In this document: positions 50,013 through 61,700 of the stretch, piece by piece
How the letters are laid out: the number at the start of each line of letters is the position of its first letter
How positions within the stretch are numbered: position 1 is the first letter of the stretch
NCBI GenBank assembly: GCA_907165065.1
Contig: OU015525.1
Span: 43,382,037-43,446,036 of the forward strand
Reading direction: 5' to 3'
From: Caprimulgus europaeus
Taxonomy: Eukaryota > Chordata > Aves > Caprimulgiformes > Caprimulgidae
Length of the DNA: 64,000 nt
Translations under genes and position numbers: made by a program
Notes under the pieces: generated by a model
Databases searched by the model: none
What the model was told of the DNA's origin: nothing
The model's input: the letters and a program-made list of their open reading frames with translations, nothing else

Positions 50013-51365
50013 GTAATGGTTAAAATCTTCTTGTTGTCAACTGATTAGTTCACTTAATCATCCATGTTACAAATGCAACATGTTATTTGATTTAGAGATA
50101 GCCAATTATAATCTGAACTTTAAAATTACATTTCCCTGATTGTTTAAGTTGTTTGAGTGGAATGAGTGTTTTCATTATTCTCTCTGGAGGAACAGAAGAG
50201 AAGAAGCTTTATGAAAGTATTTCTTTCAGGATGCTGTCTTCATCTTTAAATTATATGGCACTAAGTCATGGTATTTAAAACTTCTAAAAGAGAGAAAAAA
50301 TATATATTCTGTTAGATCACACAGATAGACTTTAAAGAACAGCAGTGAAGATGCATTTTATCGGTAAAAACTGAGTGTAAACTTTCCATTTGAAAAGTAT
50401 TGGAAGAATATAGTAAAATAAAATCAGTCATCATCCTTAAAAAAACAATAAAGTCAGCAGTGAGAATATTCTTCCATAATTAAGACTAGCTAACCTCTTA
50501 CATTTATAGTACATGGTAATAAAAAAAATCTATCATATGCTGATGCATTTATATCCTAGGATTGGACTCTTTAACTGGACTTGCATTTTGAACTGTTTTC
50601 TAAAGGACAACCAAGTCAGTAGGCTTCTGACATACATACTGTTGTAAAACTGTCATTAAAATCTTAGTGGAATTTTAAACTTGTTCCAACAGTAATACAC
50701 TAAAATTAACATGTTCTTGTATCCACCACAGTGAATGTTACATTAGCTTTCTCTTTTAACTGAAATGGAAATTTCTAAGCCAGTGGAGAAAACACAGCTT
50801 CATGAACACAAGGTAATTTTATTTGTTAGATTATTCCTGACGTCTGAAAATCTGATCACTGAACGAGGCAGGAAATTAATGAATTTAATTAAATACAAAT
50901 TTATATCAGTCTTGTCTATTGTGCAGCCGTCCAGTTGTGTGAACCTAGTTCCTTTTTCTTGTTCTAGGTTGAAACCCCACAGGGATAAAGGCTGTATATT
51001 TTGAGTGCAGCACCCTGTTAATGCTAATCAACAGAATAATAGCTGTTGATAGCTTGGTGGTGACACTTGCTGCTCTGAGGTCTCAGTTCTAGCACCATCA
51101 CAGTGGTCATTTAGGTGCAGTATGCAGATTTTAATATTGTGATTGATAATTTCTGGTGTCATTTAATACAAGTAACTTGTGCTAAAATATAATTAAGAAT
51201 CAGAAGGTTAACTTGATGGACTGTAATGGCTAGAGCTACACAGGCTTAACCTAACCTGATCATCCTTTCTGTCCTCAAGCTTGATGAATCTGTGAATTTA
51301 CTGAGCTTACAGAATTTCCACAGCCACTCAGATTCAATAACAGGATCTTATGTCACTTCACCAAA

Positions 51366-51377
51366 CCCCCCCCCCCC
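51366..51377 (+). repeat. Poly(C)12 tract
   Basis: Twelve consecutive C residues in AT-rich surroundings, followed by AAAACCTCGGGGC. Confidence 0.95.
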
Positions 51378-52568
51378 AAAACCTCGGGGCTTTATTCTGA
51401 TAACCTTGTGAAATAAGAATGATACAAATATAAAACTAGTATAAAAACTAACATAATTAACTGTATTTCACCTTTTTTTTCCTGAAAAGTCTTGCATTTG
51501 AGCTTTTCTGAGAATAAGAAACTGGTATAGTGTGACACAAACTTTACATGAAGTTAAACAAAAGTTCAGGAACCGCCCATTAGAAATTTCTTACACGCAC
51601 AAAAGTCACAGGGGAAATTATTTTTAAAACAATCAGCAGTGAAGATAAAGGCCATCTCTTTCTTCTGGCCAATTTCTTTTTCTAGCAGTTTATGCAAATA
51701 AAATCAACACAATTATTTTTATATAACTAAACTGTTCATATGTTAATAAAAAAATACAATAGAGGATCTTGTACAACAGGATCATATACAACCGTAGTGG
51801 TGCCAGTACTTGGTAGTTCCTCCTCCAACCACAAGTTGATTACAGCTGTCCATTATTTCTGGATCAGTGAGTTAACTTTTCATTTTGTATCTTCCCTATA
51901 ATACTTCCATAACCTTTTCAAAGGCCAATGATATACCATAGCTCTAAATCGTTTTTGCATGTTTTTACCCCTGGTAAATAGTGAGTGATAGAAGAATCAA
52001 GGATAGTGACTGAAGGAAAATTGAGGTATAATATTTTATTTTATTAAATCAATTTTTTTTCCTTTATCTCAGGAAATGCTATGTCTATTTGTATCCTAAT
52101 CATTGCAATTCAGGTTACATATCTGTTGTGATATATGCAATCTTTTATTTCATATTTATGCTACATTGTATGGTTTTATATATATACATTAGAGCATAAT
52201 ACTTTAAATCGGCTCACACTTTGCCATGCTGTGATTAAAGTTGGTGCTTATACATTGTTTCATTGGAAGACGTGCAAAGATTAATTCATGTAAAAGGCTC
52301 CTGGAAAAGACTGAGATCAGCAAGTAACAGCTGTTACCACTTTCAGGTCTGCAAGATTAGTTATTTTTCTGATGCAGCTTTAAGTCAATAGATGCAGGCT
52401 AGCTGATGGGATATGTCACTTGCAAAGGCATCCTTCATGCTACTACACTGAACACATTGAAATCAAGCACTTAATGGTGTTTGTATCTTGTCAGCCTTAT
52501 AAGTGTTTTGTAAATAAGGTTTTTGTGACTGATTTAACATGACATGCAAATCTGTAAAATTTGGGGAG

Positions 52569-52590
52569 TGTGTATATATATATATACACA
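52569..52590. repeat. 22-bp perfect palindrome, TA-rich
   Basis: A TGTG-(TA)n-CACA sequence that equals its own reverse complement over all 22 bp. It is followed at once by a second small inverted repeat (TATGTAC and GTACATA, about 52591-52609). Confidence 0.9.
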
Positions 52591-55500
52591 TATGTACATA
52601 CAGTACATATAGTGCATCATATGAGGCTCTAAAAAGAAACTGTCTGCAGATCACCTCTTTTGACCTGCATGACAGAAATCAAATAATGGATGTAGCCCAA
52701 GTCCAAAACATCAAACAAATTCAGGGGTTCAGCAGCTATTTGCCAACCATAAGTATTATAATATTAAATGTGTGGTTTCTCAATAACTTTTTAAAGAAGG
52801 GAAATCACATAACACCAAAATTACAAAGCTCCCAGTAGTAGTCCATCTTTTTACGTGCATTCTATGACAGATGATGTTGGTCACTATCAAGAACATAGAA
52901 TAATAAAAACAATACTATATTTTGAATGTTATGTAATCTTTCTTAATTAGCATAGGAACATACTGTTCTTGCAGAGGGAAACTAAAGTGATGAGAAGGAC
53001 GAGATGTTTGATTTCAAAACAAGGGTATACTATGCCATTGTACCTCATCCAGAAAAGGTTACTACATGAGAGATTCAACATTTCAAACCTATGTAGGTCA
53101 GAAAAGCATTTCACTACTTTTGAATGAGAGAAGGTCAGAACTGAGAAAGCTGCAAAATGTGAAGGATTGCAGCTCTGCAGCTGTCAGTAAAGGAAAAGAC
53201 AGTAAACTTTTTTCCCGCTAAAAATGAAGATTCTAATGCTTTAATTAAAAAAAAAAAAAAATCAATCCTCCATTGACTGGAATTACTCCGTGTTTAGAAA
53301 GGATATAAAGAAACACAGACATATATTTAGGGAATTTTCCACCTTAGAGCAACAAATCTTAATGTTTAAATAAAAATTTAGAAGTGAAAAGTAGACAAAA
53401 AAATTATAGCAATAAGGAATATGATTATAGCATAAGGAATTATGATCTTCATGATAACAGAGTCCTCTATATGGTGAAATTCAAATTAACATGATCCATA
53501 GGAATTCAGGACCTGAATGAGGACAACTAAGAGTGATATTGGATCATTACACTGCTCAGATACACATATATCTATGAGCCTATAGATTTACTTTTCATTG
53601 AAAGAAAATAAAATTATCAGTAATACAGATTAACAGCAAATTAATTTGGTTTGTGTTATTAGTCTCATCAATTCTGTATCATTAACCAGGAGGACACTAT
53701 TTTATGCTTTCCACTGTTAATGTAGGTGATTCTTACACTGTGAAGTGCTGTGACTCCTCTCTGCCCTCTAATTCCACATTAGCAACCTGTGCTCTGCAAA
53801 CTGGTGCTACCTCAGTGCATCGTATGAAAGAATAAAAGTGAATGTGTGCCATTACATCTAGGCTAGCTAAAGTGAGGCTTTGAGTCTATTAGTTGACAAT
53901 ATCTTGATGCAGACTCTTTTCACCTTATGCTTTGTTGCCTTGCATGTAGAAAGAGAAGATAACATTGGTGCAACCTGTCTTTTCTTAGGAATTTTTTCTG
54001 CTCTTTTGGGGAACTACTTTGCTTCAAAACCTGACTTTTACTGGAGATCAAGGAGTGATCAAAGTCCTCTACTGTGTATTTGTCTGAAAAGAACCTCACT
54101 TTCACAATTGTCCTCATTTATTCTATGTGTTTGCATGTATTCGTAGTTTTGCCTTTTGTTTCATTGAAAAAATTTGGGAGATAATAGTAAATAATAGTGT
54201 CACCCAGTGACACTTCCATAACAGTAATGTATTTTTTTCTGCTTGACTGGGATCTAGAATCATCTTTTAAATTATTTGATGATGATGATTATTATGCTAA
54301 TCTGAGTATGAACTCAAAAAGCCAGATCAGCTTCTTCTCCTGTATTGTTAAAAATCTTGTGGGATTAATTGCACGTTGCATAGTTCAGTGAATTTCATTC
54401 TTTTAAAAGCTGAAACTCATTTGAAAAACCTGACAGTGCTCCAGACCTCACTGGTGCTGATTCTCCTTTTACTTGCTCCCACTAAAAATTGATACTTTCC
54501 CTCTCTTATAGAAGTTCTATTTTTTCTCTCATAAATTTCAAGCAAAGTTTGGAGCCTAAATTTGTAATGTACTGGTGCCTCACCAGTAAGGCTAGCCCCT
54601 TTGGTAGTGAATGAATGACTGTCTTAAGCACTTTAAGACCTAATACAAGCCTTCACTACATAATTATTTACTTATCTGTTTTTCTAGGAATTTCTAGAGG
54701 TTTCAAATATAATTTGTTTCTGTACCTGTCCACATTTGGTAGGATTATTTATTATTCCCTCAAGAAGAAAACATCCTAATTATTTTTTCTTGTTGAATAT
54801 TAAGCTGAAAGTAACTACTTCCAGATGATGCAGTACTTAAAGTTTGGTTGCTCCTTTGTCCTCGCTATGCATATTATATACTTGCCTACACTTCACTGTA
54901 ACACCAATTCATTATGATTGGAAATACCTGTTGTGAGCTGTGAACTCAGAACAGATTGTGTCTCAGCTATAAAGACATGGTGCTGTTTTTTACCTCACAG
55001 TAGGTTTAATTTTTAATTTTGGTTGTTATGCCACAAGCTTTGCCAACATTCTTACCTTTACTATCAGGTAGTGATTTAAATCAGTCTGTTGGATAAATTG
55101 CCTGGAGTTCTTAATACCTATTTTTGTCAACTCACTTAATTACATTGTTATCTAGAATTTAATAGAACATTGCAACATTTAATTAAAATTGTGTAGAACA
55201 ATTACTATTTTGATTAAACCTGGGTTTGGAACCAGCCAATTTGTTGGTATGAGCTCAGCATGTCTGGCTTTATGCTAAAAAGCTTCATTAAGGTCACATC
55301 TGCTTCCCTTGATTCCTTCATCAAAAATGACCTTGGTGTTTACTTCATTTTATGATCATAAATGCTCTCAGTGAAAGAGCCCTTCAAATCTGTTTACAAT
55401 TGTCTCCTTTGGCTCCTGAATATTTCAAAACTGGGGGTATATAGATAAATTTAATTCAACATATAGCTCATCTCAGAGTGAAAAGTCACTGTAGCTACTG

Positions 55501-55904
55501 AAGTTATCTACCACTCTTGCTTTTTGTGTCTGGCAAAAGGAATTTTTAAAGAACTGGTACTAAACTTTAAACTTTAGTCTACTTTTTTGTGAGAGCATGA
55601 GAGCATCAGGGCAAAAAGAACTATGGGATTAAAATACCCTGCTATTGTATCACATAAATCTCTTCTGTTACCCTTTAAAGGTTAAAAAATTCATAAAATG
55701 TAATATAAGCATCACTGGTGTACTAATAAATCCTAGAATGTGCATGAAGGGAAAACTATGCACTCATTCAATTCAGATTTTATACATATGTGACTCACTT
55801 TCTTCAGACTCAAAAAGTCACACACAACAGCCTTAAATGAGCTTCAAAAAAATCCTGCACAGTTTTGATTCTCATCATGGCATAATGTCATCATGATTGA
55901 ATGC

Positions 55905-56490
55905 AACCTCAGTAAATTCACAGACGACACCAAGCTAGGTGGTAGTGTTGATCTGCTTGAGAGTAGGAAGGCTTTACAGAGGGACAGGTTCAATCAATGG
56001 ATGGCAAACAACTGTATGAGGTTTAACAAGAAGACCAAGTGCCAGGTCCTGCACTTGGATCACAACAACTCCACGCAATGCCACAGGCTTGGGGAGGAGT
56101 GGCTGGAAAGCTGCCCATCAGAAAAGGACCTGGGGGTACTGGTTGACAGCTGGCTGAGCATGAGCCATCAGTGTGCTGTGGCCAGCAGGACCACGGAAGT
56201 CATCCTTCCCCTTGAATGTTGTGTCCAGTTTTGGGCCCCTCATTATAAGAAGGACATTGAGGCACTGGGGGGTGTCCAGAAAAGGGCAACAAAGCTGGTG
56301 AAGTGGCTGGAGAACAAGTCTTATGAGTAGCACCTGAGGGAGCTGGGGTTGTTTAATCTAGAGAAGAGGAGGCTGAGGGGAGACCTTATTACCTAAAAGG
56401 AAGTTGCAGGGAAGTGGGTGTGTATTTCTTCTCTGAGGTAACTAGTGCTAGAACAAGAGGCAGTGGCCTTAAGTTACACCAGGGGATGTA
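55905..56490 (+). mobile_element. CR1 LINE fragment, ORF2 C-terminal part, no 3' terminus
   Basis: Plus-strand CR1 that begins at the RT motif C region ([19 protein letters not shown]). It continues through [20 protein letters not shown] and the [20 protein letters not shown] block, then [13 protein letters not shown], in a frame running to about 56330. A deletion removes the stretch between VASRTT and EVILPLE compared with the 39.4-40.6 kb copy. The 3' UTR is incomplete and the 8-bp tail is missing, so the copy has been trimmed at both ends. It belongs to a different subfamily from the 6.1 and 44.4 kb copies. Confidence 0.93.
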
Positions 56491-58254
56491 CTTAATTTGT
56501 GAATTTTTTTATTAATAAACTTGAAGGAAATTGCAAATGTTGGATCTGGAAGCAAGTCTTACTGAATCATATAAGAAGAAGTCACATACCCTTTCATTTT
56601 CAGTTATTATCTGGAGTTCATGGCAGAAAAAATAGTGAAATTCCTCTTTTTAAGCTTCTATTTCTACTGAGTAGAAATCTCTTATATGAAAATCTAATTT
56701 ATTAAGGGTGTTATTAACTATGTCTTGCTTAATGACCCAAGTCTCTTCACTGCTGCTATATCTTTTCTTAGGTGGAATCCAACAGAGTGAGAAAGAGAAA
56801 GAGCAACAATGGCTTAGGCAAGGGTAGAGAAAATGTTGCCAGGGAGACAGAGTAGGAAGTGTTGAGGATGATTACTTGGGAATGTTGGGGACTGTTGTAC
56901 ACATGTGGACTGGATACCTTGAGCACTGTATCTGAAATTGTTTGGTGAAAGTGAACCTGCAGTTTTGTATTTTTTGATAAATGTTTCCATTAAAGTGATA
57001 TGAAGTCATTATTCCATTAAGTCATACGAAGCCCAATGTGAGCAGGCCTTAAAAGTGATATAGAAATCTGCTTTTTCATTAAAAAAAATTAGTAGGACAG
57101 AAAATTTTGCACATTACTAATCATTGTTCATGTAGCCACAGACTTTCAATAATTCTATGTGGCGTGTAAAAGGGTTATTCAGTTCTAAAATAGAAAAGGA
57201 TGGAAATATATAAATATCAATTATTGTAAAGAAATAATTTTGCACTGTACAATATTGAAATTTAAATGGCTTGGAAGAGTTTACAATTTTTTAATTTATT
57301 TACTTCATGAAGCAAACTTTGGAGATAACATAAGCTAGATTTCATGTAATGAAGGTTGCTCCTGACCTTCAACCAACAACAAAAGAACAAACTGAAAACT
57401 AGACATATATTAAAGGAACATACCCCTCTGGCTTTTGAAGTGCCACAAGAGAAAGAATGATGAAATATTCCTATTACTACTTGACCTGTAAATCTAATTG
57501 CATTCATAAAGCCTGGTTAGCTATACAGAGATATCATTGTCATGATTTTCATCTGGATAATAAAATTTAAGAAAACAGATTTATTTCTTATTTTACTGAA
57601 ATAATGTCTGCAGTTGCATTTCAACTGAACAGATGGTGCATACTGAAAAATAATGTTGTACAAAATGGCAGGGTTGTTTAGCCTTGACAATTTAAATTGA
57701 GTATGCATAAGTGTTTTGATTTTGATATGCTGACCAAGATCATCCATTTGAAAACTGGCAACTCTTGAGATGAGATGCATAGGCAACAATAGGTTTGATC
57801 CTGTTCTCAGTTGTGCTGCATTTTAAATAGGAATAACATCTATTTTATTTAGTCTGTGTTTAAATTTAGTTGCTTTTGGCACTTGCTGTTCTGGAGGTAG
57901 ATCAGTTTGCCTCTGTCAGATTAGATGGAAATATCATAGCTGTTTCCCCTACCAGCTGTAACAAATCTCCTGCATAACTTATTCTCAGCCATTGTCTCTA
58001 TTCTCTTGGAGGACCCCTCTGCTGAGATCACTCAATTTGGCAGATACCATTTTTTCTTTATCCTAGTTCCACCTTTTGCCCTGGATCTTATACTTCTTAG
58101 ACGAGATGAAATACCAAAAAAAAAAAAAAAACAACCCAAACCAAACCAAAACAAAGCCTAAACAGTACACTTTTTGTTCCATTCATAAAGATATCTTCCG
58201 AGCTCAATAAAGAACTAATTAAAAATGGGTTTCTCACCATTTCGTAGTCACTGA
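56491..58254. other. Unique AT-rich non-coding sequence
   Basis: No gene or recognised repeat. An A16 run (58116-58131) is followed by CAACCCAAACCAAACCAAAA, a simple A/C-rich tract. Confidence 0.55.
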
Positions 58255-58640
58255 CTCATCAAAGTTGAATGGGACATCAGGAAGTTTCTAATCCAATCCA
58301 CCTGTTCAAAGCAGGCTCTATACTGTATTCACACTTAACTGTTTACAGCATTGTCCCTTCAGTTCTTAAAAATCCTCATGGATAGAGATTTCCCAGCCTC
58401 TCTGGGTAAATGGTTCCAGTGCTTAATTATCCTTTTGGTGCATTTTTTTTTTTTTTTTTTCATTATATCCAGTCAGAACTTTCCTCTGTATCAATGCATG
58501 AAAATTGTTTCTAATTCTTCTTCTGTGCATGGCAGTAAAGAGCCTAGTACTGTCACCTTGTAATGCCTGGATTTCAGTGGAACCTAAAACCAACATTTTG
58601 GGATGAGAACAAAGATTCATTTAATACCTTATATGTTTTA
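58255..58640 (-). mobile_element. Ancient CR1 LINE fragment
   Basis: Diverged inverted CR1. In order: AATGGGACATCAGGAAGTTT, TAATCCAATCCACCTGTTCA, AAGCAGGCTC, a block reading CTCATGGATAGAGATTTCCC then AGCCTCTCTGGG and GGTTCCAGTGCTTAATTATC, a T-run, and CAGTCAGAACTTTCC. These follow the CR1 3' UTR order with heavy divergence. A T20 run (about 58444-58460) interrupts it. The terminal repeats are missing and the high-coordinate boundary is uncertain. Confidence 0.75.
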
Positions 58641-60640
58641 TGGGATTTTACCTTAATCATATGCCTAGGAAAGAACTCAGGACCAACCTATAGTGATATT
58701 TCCTCAGAATATTCCCCAGTCCTCTAATAATTTATGGCCCACGAATTAGGAAAAACCACCAGTGATGTTTTTACATCAAGCAGCATGTGTGAATTTGGTT
58801 TCATTTTAATTTTAATCAGAAGGATCTCTTTCCTTACTAATAAAAGAAAAAGGCTATGAGCATGTTTGCCATCCTAAAAGAATGAAAAAGAAAAGCCCCT
58901 ATGTATGCAATCAGAATTCAGTCACTTTTCTAATAGTTCAGAATTTATTCACATTAACTGAGATTATCTAAAGTCACCAAATAAACAAAGATGAAAGAAT
59001 AATATACTAAACAAAGCAGATCTTTTTCCTATTTGTCAAGTGTGTTTTTAATAATTAATAACACTGTATAATAGATCACCATTTTGATGAAAGACTGAAA
59101 AAATGTGGTAAATTTGTAAAAGTAAGGAGGTTTGAGTAATCTGAGGCATCTCTTCAGTTCTCTATATTAAATATGTGAGCAACAGAAAAGACTCTTTCTC
59201 GTGTAGCTACCATATTAAATAGTAAGATTTTAATGTATGTTCACATTCGTGTTTCCAAGTAACATCCTGGCACTTTTAGCTAAGTGTTCTAATTTCAGAA
59301 GTCTGCTGAGCAGTCACTATTTAGTGAAAAGTATGAGTAACATTCTTGAGATAACTAAACCAGTCAGGATCTGCATCATTTCCCCAGCTGGTCATTGCAT
59401 TTCTCTCTGAAGTGAATTCTTGGGTTAAGACTGTTGTTCGTAAGTGCTAGGGTTTTTTTCTCTGCTGCAGGTCCACACAAGGTACATGCCTAGGTAGGTA
59501 CACAGTTTGAGAGGTAAGATTGGTGAGCACCTCCTTTGGAGTTGGGGTTTAGCAGGGCTATATGGTACTATGTCACTGTTTGTGAATCCAATAAGAATAC
59601 TATGTAAGGAATTTAATTTGACCTACTGGTTACAGAAATAGTATTAGACAATTTGTCAGAGTTCATCTTTTTACATTATTTTCATGTCATAAAAGTCATC
59701 CTTTCATCCATCAGAGACACCCAGTAGATGTGAATGAGGAAAAATAGTAATCTTTCAGGCCTGTTATCATTCTAGTTGCTCTAAGCAGATGCCAGTATGT
59801 TGGACACTGAACTCCTTAAATACTACTAGAGTTCTTTAACAATGTGGTGCAGTTTTTTACTTTGGGATATCTGGATGGTATTTCACTCAATTGTATCGAG
59901 TGAAAACAGAAATGAAATGTCTTTCTTCAGTGAAACTAACATGGGTAGTTTTGTTTTAAAAAAATCCTCATGAGGAAGATTTTGATTATTGAGTTAGAAC
60001 AGAATTTTAATCTCTCATGATTTTATTATTTGATTTTGCTGAGATTTATACTTCTCTGTCTCCTCCAGTTGCTGAAACTAGATTGTTATCTGAGAAGGTA
60101 AATTTTCTTTTCTGAAACCTAACTGCTTGATGACTGCTTGATTTGGGAAACAGCTTTGCTAAAGCTAAATACTCAGTATCTATGGAAAAAAAAAAAAAAG
60201 AAGATAATCCAAACTACTTATTCCTCTATCTCAAAACCATAAATAAATATATACTTTGTGAAAACTAATTTATTCATATTTTATAGATGTTTATCAGAGG
60301 GAGAATAAGGAAAGAAACAATGTTCCAAATTAAAAATTGACAACTGAATAGTCTTTTTCTAAAACAGATATATCTTGACTTGAATTACATGGAAGAGAAG
60401 GCACAATAAATTAAAGAGACAGCAGTGAACTTAACATGCACTGCTTACCTGGAGACATATTTTTTTATACCTTGTGCTAGATTGCATAGTTAGAAAATGC
60501 TATCAATTCTATTAAGTGTACTTAAACTTCAGAAATTTTAGTAAATTTTGGGCCATTACTCAAAACATGGTAAGATTATATGTTGCCCTGATAGTAGCAT
60601 TAAGTTTTGAAAAGAAGTTTGTGGTATGAGAAGGTTGGAG
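58641..60640. other. Unique AT-rich non-coding sequence
   Basis: No gene, RNA gene or known repeat recognised. Confidence 0.55.
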
Positions 60641-61210
60641 AACCCAAATAAATACCCTGACCCAGCTGCTCCCAGGGTTATCTCAGGAGAACTGTTGTCT
60701 ATCCCCACATTCCCCCCAGCACCAGGCCTCTCCAGGGCACTTTTCAGACTGAGAGGTGTGACTGCTTAAAGGGCTCTTAGATTTACCATGGCATGCAGGG
60801 GAAAGGAACTTGGGGATTGTACAAGTCCTGTTACGGGATGTCTAGGGGAGGAACCAAAGGTGGGGAAAACAAGGGATCAAAGTGACTTGAGGAGAAACAA
60901 GCATGGGGAAACCAAGGGCTAAGGTGACAAGAAGGACAGGTCACGTATGAAGTCAGACCACAGGTGGCAGGGACCCATGGGTCTGTGCTGCCAGTAAATG
61001 AGGGAGTATTTGCAGGTCAGGCTGTGGTCACAGGGAACACTAAGCTGAATTAACCAGCAAATAGGTGAAGTGGTCTGGGAGCCATGGATGTTTATGGATG
61101 GGTCTCCGGGAATGACACAGCTGAAGAACCCGGCTGCTGGAGATACCAGGTTGTCCAGACTATCTGCCATTGAGACTGTGGTGTCTGGATGTTGACCGAG
61201 ATACGTGTTT

Positions 61211-61227
61211 GTGTGTGTGTGTGTGTG
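61211..61227 (+). repeat. (GT)n microsatellite
   Basis: About eight GT units followed by a short GA run (GAGAGAGA). Confidence 0.9.
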
Positions 61228-61562
61228 AGAGAGATGATCTGTACCAACATCTGGAGCTGATTGTGGCCTCAGGAGTTCATATACCCAGCTGCCAGCAGCT
61301 GGGGAGACTGGGATCCAGGGACAGGTGCTTGGCAGATTGTTGCAGTGCCTGAGCCCAGCTGCTGGAGGCATCCACACTGAACATATGTGTCTATGGATTT
61401 CCCAATAATTGGCATTCAGCCTGATTAGCCAGAGAGGGAAACAGGATGAGACCTTTGATGTTGTGTTTGCATGAGCTCTGTGCTTTCTTTCTGTGTTTAT
61501 GCGGCTGGCTGTGTATATATGTATACAAGCATTGTGTATATATACGTTTGTGTTTGCCTGTT

Positions 61563-61588
61563 GTGTGTATTGGGTATACAATACACAC
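61563..61588. repeat. Perfect inverted repeat, 10-bp arms
   Basis: Arms GTGTGTATTG (61563-61572) and CAATACACAC (61579-61588) are exact reverse complements around a 6-base loop GGTATA. The hairpin lies in the TG/TA-rich end of the unclassified island. Confidence 0.85.
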
Positions 61589-61700
61589 GTGAATACACAC
61601 AAGTGAAGCTCGGCCTCACTACTGATTGGACATGGCGACATGAAGCTGCAGCAGCCTCACCTACATGAGAACACCAGACTGGCAATCCCAAACAGTACCC

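Larger units (their letters stand above)
49533..55904. other. Unique AT-rich non-coding sequence
   Basis: About 6.4 kb without a gene. It includes a T21 run (49992-50012), a C12 run (51366-51377), a TA-rich palindrome (52569-52590) and an A-run near 53249-53261. Open frames of 99 codons or fewer have no recognisable family. Confidence 0.55.
60641..61700. other. Unclassified GC-richer repeat-like island
   Basis: About 1.06 kb that is visibly richer in G and C than both flanks and is repeat-like in texture. It has purine-rich phrases (AGGGGAGGAACCAAAGG, AAACAAGGGATC), recurrent CAGCTGCTGG-type motifs (near 60663, 61131, 61286 and 61355), a (GT)n run (61211-61227) and TG/TA low-complexity sequence (61509-61600). 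The minus strand carries a 240-codon frame (61641-60919), the longest in the window. Its protein has no recognisable domain, is rich in His, Thr and Ser from the GT repeat, and repeats the motif PPAAG or SPAAG three times where the CAGCTGCTGG motif is read through. I regard the frame as a by-product of composition. The island may be an LTR or other interspersed repeat that I do not recognise. Confidence 0.45.
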
